DNA of 64,000 bases. Origin: Spirillospora albida. GTDB taxonomy: Bacteria > Actinomycetota > Actinomycetes > Streptosporangiales > Streptosporangiaceae. Under the pieces are notes generated by a model. That model saw only the letters and a program-made list of their open reading frames with translations. It did no database searches and was not told the origin of the DNA. Shown here piece after piece: positions 41,362 to 49,265 of the stretch (position 1 is its first letter; every line of letters begins with the position of its first letter). The stretch spans positions 1 to 64,000 of the forward strand of contig NZ_JOFJ01000005.1 in the NCBI RefSeq assembly GCF_000718255.1. The letters run 5' to 3'. Made by a program: the position numbers and the translations under genes.

Positions 41362-43296
41362 ATGGGAGCAGGACGCCGTTTCCGCTGGAGGGCAGGGCGA
41401 AAGAGGCGGCCGGCGGCCGCGGATCCGGGCGGGTCGCAGCTGCCGGAGCTGAGCGCCCACATCTGGCACGCGAAGGACCGTGAGGTCGCCGAGACCGGGA
41501 TGGTCACGATGGCGCGGCGGCTGCCCTCCGTGATCGCGCGGGCGGCGGGGCTGGCCTGGCGGGCGAACCGGGCCGACACCGCGGTGACGATCGGACTGAA
41601 CCTGCTCGCCGGGATCTTCACCGCCTTCGGGCTGCTCGCCACGACGGGGGTCCTGACGGCGCTGTTCAGCGCGGGCCCCACGCCGGAACGGGTGCGGGCG
41701 GCGCTGCCGTCGCTGGCGCTGGTGGCGGGGGCGATCACCCTGCGGGCGGGACTGCAGACCGCGGCGGGCTGGGCACAGGCGCGGCTGCGCCCGCAGGTGC
41801 AGCGGCTGGTCGAGACGCGGCTGTACGAGACGACCACGGCGGTGGACCTCACCGCGCTCGACGACTCCGACTTCCTGGACGAGCTGCAGCGCGCGGAGAC
41901 GCGCGGGATGTCCTCGGCGCCGCGGGTCGTCCAGGCGGCGGTGGACGTCCTGACCGGCGTCGTCGGGGTGGTCGCGGCGGCCGGGACGCTCGGCGTCCTG
42001 CACCCGGTGCTGCTGCCGCTGCTGCTGCTCACGGCCCTGCCGGAGGGCTGGGCGTCGGTGCGGGCGGCGCGGATGCAGTACCTGACGATGCTCGCGATGG
42101 TGGGGGTGACGCGCCGCAAGTGGATCCTGTCGAACCTCATGACGGAGCGGCGGCACGCTGCGGAGGTGCGGTCGTTCACCATGCGGTCGTTCCTGCTCGG
42201 CGAGTACGACCGGTTCGCGGCCCACCAGCGGAGCGTGGAGCTGGACCTGGCGCGCCGGCAGACGCTCGCGCGCGCCGGCGGCGACGTGCTGAAGGGTGTC
42301 GCGACGGCCTGCGTGTACGCGGCGCTCGGCCTGATGCTGTGGCAGGGGTGGGTGCCGCTGGCCGTGGCCGGGACGGCCGTGCTGACGATCCGGACGGGGC
42401 AGACCGCCCTGGCCAACCTCGTGTTCGCGGTGAACCAGTGCTATGAGGAGGGCCTCTACTTCGGCGACTACCTCGACTTCCTGGCGACCGCCGAGAAGAA
42501 GGTGCCGCCCAGGCGGGCGGTCGCGGCCGGGCCGCTGCCGGACGACTTCGCCCGCATCGAGGTCAGGGACATCGCGTTCACCTACCCGGGGGCGGACAGG
42601 CCGTCCCTGAACGGCGTCTCGCTCACTCTCCGCAAGGGGGAGGTGGTCGCGCTCGTCGGGGAGAACGGGTCCGGCAAGACGACCCTCTCGAAGATCATCG
42701 CGGGCCTGTACGCGCCGGACGGCGGGCAGGTCCGCTGGGACGGCGTCGATCTCGCGTCCGTCCCGCCCGAGGACGTGTGGGACCGCATCGCCGTCATCGC
42801 CCAGGAGTACACGCACTGGCCGATGACCGCCCGGCAGAACATCACCATGGGCCGGGAGCCCGCCACGGACGCGCCGCTGCTCGCCGCCGCCGCCGCGGCC
42901 GGCGCGGACGAGGTGGTCGCCGATCTGCAGCGCGGCTACGACACGCTCCTCGACCGCCGGTTCGAGGGCGGCGCGGAGCTGTCGGGCGGCCAGTGGCAGC
43001 GGCTCGCGGCGGCGCGCGGCTTCTACCGGGACGCGCCGCTGCTGATCTGCGACGAGCCGTCCGCGTCGCTGGACGCCCGCGCCGAGCACCTGCTGTTCGA
43101 GCGCATCCGCACGCACGCGGACGGGCGGACGGTCCTGCTCATCACGCACCGCCTCGCGAGCGTGCGCTACGCGGACCGCATCTACGTCCTCGAGCACGGC
43201 AAGGTCACGCAGGAGGGCGACCACGCGGCCCTCATGGCCCAGGGCGGCCTCTACGCCGACCTGTACTCCCTCCAGGCGGACGCCTACGCGGCCTAG
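41362..43296 (+). CDS. Fused ABC exporter (permease plus ATPase)
   Basis: The 644-residue half-transporter has a basic N-terminus, a six-span membrane domain (about 60-360) and a nucleotide-binding domain. Walker A GENGSGKTT is near residue 430, the Q-loop is VIAQEYTHWP, signature ELSGGQWQR, Walker B LLICDEPSASLD and the switch His in LLITHRLASVRYADRI. It would work as a homodimer. Substrates of such exporters range from peptides to lipids; none is indicated. ATG at 41362 has GGAGG 12 bases upstream. Its stop codon and that of the convergent AAA gene share the sequence CTAG, so the two genes abut exactly. Confidence 0.9.
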   Translation: MGAGRRFRWRAGRKRRPAAADPGGSQLPELSAHIWHAKDREVAETGMVTMARRLPSVIARAAGLAWRANRADTAVTIGLNLLAGIFTAFGLLATTGVLTALFSAGPTPERVRAALPSLALVAGAITLRAGLQTAAGWAQARLRPQVQRLVETRLYETTTAVDLTALDDSDFLDELQRAETRGMSSAPRVVQAAVDVLTGVVGVVAAAGTLGVLHPVLLPLLLLTALPEGWASVRAARMQYLTMLAMVGVTRRKWILSNLMTERRHAAEVRSFTMRSFLLGEYDRFAAHQRSVELDLARRQTLARAGGDVLKGVATACVYAALGLMLWQGWVPLAVAGTAVLTIRTGQTALANLVFAVNQCYEEGLYFGDYLDFLATAEKKVPPRRAVAAGPLPDDFARIEVRDIAFTYPGADRPSLNGVSLTLRKGEVVALVGENGSGKTTLSKIIAGLYAPDGGQVRWDGVDLASVPPEDVWDRIAVIAQEYTHWPMTARQNITMGREPATDAPLLAAAAAAGADEVVADLQRGYDTLLDRRFEGGAELSGGQWQRLAAARGFYRDAPLLICDEPSASLDARAEHLLFERIRTHADGRTVLLITHRLASVRYADRIYVLEHGKVTQEGDHAALMAQGGLYADLYSLQADAYAA

Positions 43297-46200
43297 ATGT
43301 AGTGGCCGAAGGAGGGACCGGGGTCGGCGGAGGGCGCCTCCGGGAGGTCCTCCGGGCGGAGGTGGCGCACCTCGGTGGCCTCCGGCGTGTCGCCGTCGTC
43401 GTGGGCGGCGGTGATGCGCTGGGCCTGCCGGGAGATCGCCGCGTCCAGGAGGTTGCGGACGAGCCGGGCGTTGCCGAAGGACGCCCCGCGCGGATGGGCG
43501 GCGAGCCGGGCGCGCAGTGCCTCCAGCACGCCGGGCGCGACGGTGAACCCGGCCGCGGTCGCCATCGACTCGAAGATCGTGACGAGCTCGTCGTCGGAGT
43601 AGTCGGGGAAGCGCAGCATCTTCGGGAACCGGGAGTCCAGCCCGGGGTTGAACTTCAGGAAGCGCTCCATCTCGGCGTCGTAGCCGGCGACGATGACGAC
43701 GAGGTCGCCGCGGTGCTCCTCCATCAGGCGGAGGAGTTCGGAGACGGCCTCGTGGCCGAAGTCGCGCTGGTCCCCTCCCGCCGCCGACAGCGCGTACGCC
43801 TCGTCCACGAACAGGACCCCGCCCAGGGCGCGCTCGACCGCCGCGCGGACGCGCGGGGCGGTCTGCCCCACGAACTCGGCGACCAGGTCCGCGCGGGTGA
43901 CCTCCACCAGGTGGCCGGACGACAGCAGGCCGAGCCGCGCGTACACGGCGGCGACGAGCCGCGCGATGGTGGTCTTCGCGGTGCCGGGATTGCCCATGAA
44001 CACCATGTGCCGGGTGGGGGACGCGAGCGGGACCCCGGCGTCCCGGCGCATCTGCTCGGCGCGGGCCTCGGCGACGAGCGCCGCCACCTCCCGCTTGATC
44101 GGGTCGAGCCCGATGAGCCGGTCGATCTCGGCGAGCGGGTCGCCGGGGACCTCGTCGCGGCCGGGCGCGAGAGTGTCGGGGACGTCGATGAGGAGGATCT
44201 CGTCGAGCGACTCGTCCTCGTTCACGATCCCGTCGGCGAGGACACGGCGGCCCTGCATCGCGACGGCCCGGTCGAGGAGGTTGGCCATGAGGCGCGCGTT
44301 GCCGAACGCGCGGTCGCGGGACGCGCCCTGGAGGAGCCCGCGGACCCGGTCGAGGACGCCGGGGGCGAGCGCGAACCCGGCGTCGGCCGCCTTGGCGGCG
44401 AAGACCTCGATGAGCTCGTCGTCGGTGAGGTCGGGGAACCGGACCGTCCGGGGGAAGCGGGCGGCGAGGCCGGCGTCCGACTTCAGCAGCCCGTTCAGCT
44501 CCGCCTCCGGCCCGGTGAGGACGACGACGAGGTCGCCCTCGTGCGCCTGGACGGCGGTCAGCAGCATGTCGAGGGCCTCGCGCCCCCGGGCGGCGTCGGT
44601 CCCGGCGGGGGCGAACGTGTGCGCGTCCCGGACGACGAGGACGCCGCCGAGGGCCTGCTCGACCGCCCGCCGGACCCGCAGCACGGTCTCGCTGGCGTAC
44701 TCCCCGAGCAGGTCGGCCCGGTCGACCTCGATCATGTGGCCGGACGACAGGACGCCGACGTCCGCGTAGAGGCGGCCGAGGATCCGGGCGACGCGCGTCT
44801 TGAAGGTGCCGGGGTCGCCCGCGAACACGAGGTGCGGGGGCCGCGACGCGACGGCCATGCCCGCCTCCCGCCGCATCCGGGCGGCGCGGGCCTCCGCGAC
44901 GAGCGCGTCCACCTCCCGCTTCACCGGTTCGATGCCGGGGCAGGCGGCGAGCTCGGCGCGCGGGTCGGTCTCGGCGTGCCGGCCGGTGAGCAGCCGCTGC
45001 GGCAGGTCCGCGGCGGTGACCTCGGGCGCCTCGCCGGGCGCCGCGCCCCGGGCGGCCGCGGCGGCGGCGCACTGCGCGGCGAGGTGCTCGACGAGCCGGG
45101 CGCCGCGCAGGTTGAGCAGCGGCGGGGTGCGGCTGAGCAGCAGCCCGGCGGTGGCCGCGACGTCGCCGCCGGCGCGGGCGCCGCGCCGGGCGACGGCCCG
45201 GGTGAACAGCTCGGTGAAGTCGGCGGCGGTGAGGTCGCGGGTCCGGACGGTGTCGAACGCGCGGACCAGCGCCGGGTTCACGTCGAACAGGCGACGGGCG
45301 CCGCCGGGGCGGCACAGCGCGACGACGTCCAGGTCGGGGAAGCGCGCCATGAGCCGCCGGAGCTCCTCGACGGCGGCGGCGCCGCAGCGCTCGTAGGTGA
45401 CGAGCCGCTCCAGGTCGTCCAGGACGAGGAGCCGCCGCCCCTCCCGGCAGTCGCGGACCCGGCCCTGCAGCCACAGCACGGCGTCGCTCACCCCGAGCGA
45501 GGCGAAGACCTGGTCGGAGATCCACATGGCCTCGTGGACGAGGCCGGCGGCGGCGAGCCGCGCCTCGACGAGCTCGGCGGCGGTGCCCTTGCCGGTGCCC
45601 TCCGGGCCGGCGATGAGCAGCCGGACGGGCCGCTCCCCCGCCAGCCGCGCGGCGACCGCGTCCTGCACGGCGCGGGCGAGTTCCGGCTGGCCCACCAGCG
45701 CGGGACCGGCGTGGTCGGCGGGGACCGGGCCCGCGGCCTCGTCCCGCACGGGCCGCCGGAACGCGATCGGGTTGGCGATGACGCGGCGCGGCGCGAACAG
45801 GCGCCGCAGGTCGGCCTGGAAACGCCGGACGGGCACCAGGCAGCGCGGGCTCGTGGCCGCGTCCGGCAGGCCCTGCACGGCACCGGTGATCCGGACGGCC
45901 ATGTCGACCCAGGCGCGCGAGGCGTCCGCCTCCCCGGCGACGAGGCCCCGCGCGAGCCAGGTCCGCACGTGCTCCTGCCAGGACTCCGGCTCGAACGCGT
46001 CGCGGGCGGCGCGCAGGCGCTCCTCGACGCGTTCGTAGCGGTCGGTGCCGAGGACGACCGCGAGCTCGGCCGGGACGACCGCGACGCCGGCGGCGAGCAG
46101 CAGCCGCGCGAGGGCGGTGTCGGCGTCGTCGCCGTCCGCGACCGCGCCGGCGAGGGCCTCGTGCGCGGCGGCGAGCCCGTCGCACGCCCAGCCGAGGTAG

Positions 46201-46850
46201 GCGACCGGCCCGCCGAGTTCGGGCAGCGCGGCGAGCTCGCCGTCGGTCAGCCCGTCCGCCCACGCGGCCTCCAGCCCGTCGCGCGGGACGGCGAGGTCGC
46301 GCTCCCGCAGCACCGGGTCGGCGGCGTGCCGGTCGAACAGCCCGGCCAGCGCCCCGCGGCGGGTCTCCAGCGGCTCCAGGCCCTCGAACACGTCGAGGCC
46401 CGCGCGGGCGACCTCGAACATGACGGCGCGCCGGTCGGGGTCGTCGCCGGCGGGCTCGGGCAGCCACAGGCCGGGCGGGCGCCACCGGCCGCCCTGGGTG
46501 AACCACTGCTCCGGGTCCCGGACGGCGGTCTCCGGCACGGCGAGGAAGTCCGACAGCAGCTCGTAGTCCACGTCCCCGCGCGACCCGCCGCGGACGGCCG
46601 CCGCCCCCAGCAGGAACGTCAGCAGCGACCACTGCTCCGCGCCCGCGGTGCCGGTCCCCTCCCCGTAGAAGTCGCTCAGCCGCCGCTTCAGCACGACCGC
46701 GCGCGGGTCGTCGTTGTACGCGACGGCGCGTTCCCGGAGCTCCTCGTACAGCCCGTCGGGGACCCGCCACGGCCCGTACGCGTACACGTCCAGGACGGGT
46801 TCGTCGGTGAGGAGCAGTTCCAGATGGTCGGGCAGCCGGGGAGCGTTCAC
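43293..46850 (-). CDS. Triple AAA-module ATPase, CbxX/EccA-type
   Basis: The 1185-residue protein has an N-terminal region of about 370 residues I do not recognise, then three ATPase modules. Module 1 has GPEGTGKGT near 415 and LLVLDDLERL. Module 2 has an altered Walker A GDPGTFKTR near 673 and, where DE is expected, VVRDAHTF, so it is probably inactive. Module 3 is intact, with GNPGTAKTT near 950 and LFVDEAYAL, and is closest to CbxX/CfxQ (Rubisco activase) and EccA of type VII secretion. Both later modules share RLVxEARAxxMRRxAG leads. GTG at 46850 is chosen from context. No Rubisco or ESX genes are nearby. A remodelling ATPase of unknown client is the best description. Confidence 0.78.
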   Translation of the reverse strand: MNAPRLPDHLELLLTDEPVLDVYAYGPWRVPDGLYEELRERAVAYNDDPRAVVLKRRLSDFYGEGTGTAGAEQWSLLTFLLGAAAVRGGSRGDVDYELLSDFLAVPETAVRDPEQWFTQGGRWRPPGLWLPEPAGDDPDRRAVMFEVARAGLDVFEGLEPLETRRGALAGLFDRHAADPVLRERDLAVPRDGLEAAWADGLTDGELAALPELGGPVAYLGWACDGLAAAHEALAGAVADGDDADTALARLLLAAGVAVVPAELAVVLGTDRYERVEERLRAARDAFEPESWQEHVRTWLARGLVAGEADASRAWVDMAVRITGAVQGLPDAATSPRCLVPVRRFQADLRRLFAPRRVIANPIAFRRPVRDEAAGPVPADHAGPALVGQPELARAVQDAVAARLAGERPVRLLIAGPEGTGKGTAAELVEARLAAAGLVHEAMWISDQVFASLGVSDAVLWLQGRVRDCREGRRLLVLDDLERLVTYERCGAAAVEELRRLMARFPDLDVVALCRPGGARRLFDVNPALVRAFDTVRTRDLTAADFTELFTRAVARRGARAGGDVAATAGLLLSRTPPLLNLRGARLVEHLAAQCAAAAAARGAAPGEAPEVTAADLPQRLLTGRHAETDPRAELAACPGIEPVKREVDALVAEARAARMRREAGMAVASRPPHLVFAGDPGTFKTRVARILGRLYADVGVLSSGHMIEVDRADLLGEYASETVLRVRRAVEQALGGVLVVRDAHTFAPAGTDAARGREALDMLLTAVQAHEGDLVVVLTGPEAELNGLLKSDAGLAARFPRTVRFPDLTDDELIEVFAAKAADAGFALAPGVLDRVRGLLQGASRDRAFGNARLMANLLDRAVAMQGRRVLADGIVNEDESLDEILLIDVPDTLAPGRDEVPGDPLAEIDRLIGLDPIKREVAALVAEARAEQMRRDAGVPLASPTRHMVFMGNPGTAKTTIARLVAAVYARLGLLSSGHLVEVTRADLVAEFVGQTAPRVRAAVERALGGVLFVDEAYALSAAGGDQRDFGHEAVSELLRLMEEHRGDLVVIVAGYDAEMERFLKFNPGLDSRFPKMLRFPDYSDDELVTIFESMATAAGFTVAPGVLEALRARLAAHPRGASFGNARLVRNLLDAAISRQAQRITAAHDDGDTPEATEVRHLRPEDLPEAPSADPGPSFGHYI

Positions 46851-46915
46851 GCTCGCGATCCTTCCCGCACGCGGCGGACCGCACAACCCTCGGCCCCCAT
46901 CCTGCGTCGCGAGGC

Positions 46916-47716
46916 TCAGAGCGGCAGAGGAGTGGGGCGTTTCGGGTCGCGGCCGTCGCCGCTGGAGCGGCCGGTGGCGCGGCGCCCCATCCACGGGAGG
47001 AGGTAGGCGCGGGCCCAGTGGACGTCCTCGCGGCGCTGGGTGAGCCAGTCGACCGGGTCGGCCGGGGGCCACGGCTCGCGCCAGTCGCCCTCGGTGGGCA
47101 CGCCGATCGTCTCCGCGACGAACAGGGCCATCCGGCGGTGGCCCTCCGCCGACAGGTGCAGCCGGTCCTCGTGCCAGGCGCGGGGGTCGTTGAAGATCCG
47201 CAGCGACCACAGGTCGACGACCGCGCAGCCGCGCCGGTCGGCGATCGCGCGCAGGTGCATGTTGTAGGTCGCGGCCCGGCCCCGGACGCGTCCGCCGCTG
47301 CGCAGGCCGCGGGTGTCGAAGCCGGTGAACACGACGACCCGCGCCCCGGCGCCCCGCAGCGCCCGGACGGCCTCGTCGAACACCACCGCGAGGGCGTCCG
47401 GGTCGGCGCCGGGCCGGATGATGTCGTTGCCGCCCGCGCAGATCGTCACGAGGTCGGGCGCGAGCCGCACGGCCCGCGGGACCTGGTCGTCCAGGACCTG
47501 CCGGACGAGCTTGCCGCGCACGGCGAGGTTCGCGTACCGGAGGCCGGGGTTCGCGGCGGCCAGGTGCTCGGCGAGCCGGTCCGCCCAGCCGCGGAAGCGG
47601 TCGTCCTCACCCGGGTAGGGGTCGTTGAGCCCCTCCGTGAAGCTGTCGCCGAGGGCGACATAGGTCGAGATGGGATGCGGTAGGTCGTTCACGCCACGAA
47701 ATGATGCATCCTGCAC
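46916..47716 (-). CDS. SGNH/GDSL-family hydrolase
   Basis: The product is up to 266 residues with the SGNH blocks in order: GDSFTEG (catalytic Ser), a conserved Gly in NLAVRGKLVR, GGNDIIRPG with the Asn, and WHEDRLHLS with the catalytic Asp-x-x-His. Members are lipases, esterases or deacetylases. There is no signal peptide, so it is probably cytoplasmic. I annotate ATG at 47716 because AGGAA lies at a fair distance upstream; a GTG eight codons later (47692) is also possible. It is preceded on the same strand by the conservon GTPase gene, 31 bases away, and may be cotranscribed. Confidence 0.85.
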   Translation of the reverse strand: MQDASFRGVNDLPHPISTYVALGDSFTEGLNDPYPGEDDRFRGWADRLAEHLAAANPGLRYANLAVRGKLVRQVLDDQVPRAVRLAPDLVTICAGGNDIIRPGADPDALAVVFDEAVRALRGAGARVVVFTGFDTRGLRSGGRVRGRAATYNMHLRAIADRRGCAVVDLWSLRIFNDPRAWHEDRLHLSAEGHRRMALFVAETIGVPTEGDWREPWPPADPVDWLTQRREDVHWARAYLLPWMGRRATGRSSGDGRDPKRPTPLPL

Positions 47717-47747
47717 ACATTCCTACGCGACCGTAGTCACCGGGCGC

Positions 47748-48392
47748 CTACGTCCAGCTAGGGGAGGCGGTGCCGATGCCGGGCGCGGCGGGTGGGGCGG
47801 CCTGGGCGTGGACGGTCATCGCGTGCTGGACGAGCGTGATGAGCACCCGCTTCGTCGACTCGCGGCTGCGGGCGTCGCACTGCACGATCGGGACATGGGC
47901 GCTGATCGACAGGGCGTCCCGGATGTCCTCGACCGCGTACTGGAACTCACCGTGGAACCCGTTGACGCCGACGACGAACGGGAGCCCGAGCTCCTCGAAG
48001 TAGTCGACGGCGGCGAAGCAGTCCTCCAGCCGGCGCGTGTCGACCAGCACCACCGCGCCGATCGCGCCGCGGACGAGGTCGTCCCACATGAACCAGAAGC
48101 GGTGCTGACCGGGGGTGCCGAACAGGTACAGGATCAGCTCGCTGTCGAGCGAGACGCGGCCGAAGTCCATCGCGACCGTGGTGGTCGTCTTGTCCGGGAC
48201 CGCGGACAGGTCGTCGACGTCGGCGCTGGCCGCGGTCATGACGGCCTCGGTGGTGAGCGGCATGATCTCCGACACCGAGCCGACGAAGGTCGTCTTCCCG
48301 ACGCCGAACCCCCCGCCGACGACGATCTTGACCGAGGTGAGCTCGGCGTCCGGGCCGGACGGCACCATCTGGTCAGAGCTTCCGAAGGCCAC
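47748..48392 (-). CDS. cvnD: Conservon Ras-like GTPase (CvnD-type)
   Basis: The 214-residue small GTPase-like protein has a P-loop GGFGVGKTT at about 27-35, a Thr-rich switch (DKTTTTVAMDFGR), GTPGQHRFWFMW in place of DxxG, and VNGFHGE where NKxD is expected, so guanine specificity is altered, as is usual in conservon GTPases. With the upstream kinase, roadblock and DUF742 proteins it forms a membrane-associated G-protein-like switch known from Streptomyces conservons, where some control morphogenesis and secondary metabolism. GTG at 48392; its start overlaps the DUF742 gene by 20 bases. Last of the four conservon genes. Confidence 0.9.
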   Translation of the reverse strand: MAFGSSDQMVPSGPDAELTSVKIVVGGGFGVGKTTFVGSVSEIMPLTTEAVMTAASADVDDLSAVPDKTTTTVAMDFGRVSLDSELILYLFGTPGQHRFWFMWDDLVRGAIGAVVLVDTRRLEDCFAAVDYFEELGLPFVVGVNGFHGEFQYAVEDIRDALSISAHVPIVQCDARSRESTKRVLITLVQHAMTVHAQAAPPAAPGIGTASPSWT

Positions 48393-48792
48393 TGAGCACC
48401 CTTTCCAACAGACGTAGGTCCGGCTGTCCGCCGGTGGTGGCGGGCCGCGACTGGTGCAGGCGCAGCAGCCCTTCGACGGCCATGTCGGCGATGAGGACGC
48501 GGGCGACGCCGAGCGGCAGCCGCAGCAGCGCGGACACCTCCGCGACCGACCGGGCGGACCGGCACAGGTCCATGATCGCCCGGTACTCGGGGGTCAGCAC
48601 GGCGACGTCACGGGGCGGGTAGGCGGCCGCGGTGACCAGCGCCTCGATGGCGAGGTCGTAGCGCGGCTTCACCCGCCCGCCGGTGACGGCGTAGGGCCGC
48701 ACCAGCGAGCTCGCCTCGTCCTGGGGCCCGCCGGGGCCGGGGTCTCCCGACCAGCCCCCGTGACCGCCGCCGTAGGGACTGCCTCGATCCAT
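48373..48792 (-). CDS. cvnC: Conservon DUF742 protein (CvnC-type)
   Basis: The 139-residue DUF742 protein begins with a Gly-rich flexible stretch (residues 1-30), then SLVRPYAVTGGRVKPRYDLAIEALV, LTPEYRAIMDLCRSARSVAEVSA, LLRLPLGVARVLIADMAVEGLL (a helix-turn-helix-like segment) and a tail ending in RVLSGLRKL. Conservon C proteins link the roadblock protein and the GTPase; their biochemistry is not settled. ATG at 48792. It lies between the roadblock gene (29 bases) and the GTPase gene (20-base overlap), so it is part of one operon. Confidence 0.9.
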   Translation of the reverse strand: MDRGSPYGGGHGGWSGDPGPGGPQDEASSLVRPYAVTGGRVKPRYDLAIEALVTAAAYPPRDVAVLTPEYRAIMDLCRSARSVAEVSALLRLPLGVARVLIADMAVEGLLRLHQSRPATTGGQPDLRLLERVLSGLRKL

Positions 48793-48821
48793 GTCGCCGA
48801 CCTCCGTCAGAGTCAGTCACG

Positions 48822-49265
48822 TCAAAAGCGGGCGGGGCCGGCGCCCATCCCGGTCACCGGCGGCCCGTAGGGCGGCTGCTCCTGGGCGCGCAGCGCCGGG
48901 GTCAGCACCCGGCCCACCCGCTCGACCAGCAGCGTCATCTCGTACGCCACCAGTCCGAGATCGCAGTCGGGCGCCGCCAGCACGGCGAACACCGAGCCGT
49001 TCGCGATGGCCATGACGAACAGCAGCCCGCGGTCCATCTCGACGACGGTCTGGTTCACCCCGCCCGCGTCGAAGATCTTCGCCGCGCCCTGGGTCAGGCT
49101 CATCAGCCCGGACGCGATCGCCGACAGCTGGTCCGCCCGCTCCGGCGGGAACCCCGACGAGTAGGCCATGGGCAGCCCGTCGGAGGAGACCACTACGGCG
49201 TGCGCGACCTTCGGGACCCGGTCCGCGAAATTCGTCACCAGCCAGTTCAGATCCTGCCCGCTCAC
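48822..49265 (-). CDS. cvnB: Conservon roadblock/LC7 protein (CvnB-type)
   Basis: A 147-residue roadblock/LC7-domain protein: LNWLVTNFADRVPKVAHAVVVSSDGLPM at the start, then ADQLSAIASGLMSLTQGAAKIF and TVVEMDRGLLFVMAIANGSVFAVLA. In this family the domain forms dimers that act as a partner or GTPase-activating platform for the small GTPase. GTG at 49265 overlaps the kinase stop in GTGA, so it is translated together with the kinase. The C-terminal 20 residues are Pro- and Gly-rich and probably disordered. Confidence 0.92.
   Translation of the reverse strand: MSGQDLNWLVTNFADRVPKVAHAVVVSSDGLPMAYSSGFPPERADQLSAIASGLMSLTQGAAKIFDAGGVNQTVVEMDRGLLFVMAIANGSVFAVLAAPDCDLGLVAYEMTLLVERVGRVLTPALRAQEQPPYGPPVTGMGAGPARF

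Noticed and set aside
41269..46884. An open frame of over 1800 codons on the minus strand spanning the ABC exporter and the AAA gene
   Set aside because: It runs antisense through the exporter and out of frame through the AAA gene; its residues are Arg/Pro/Gly-rich noise, a normal effect of high GC at third codon positions.
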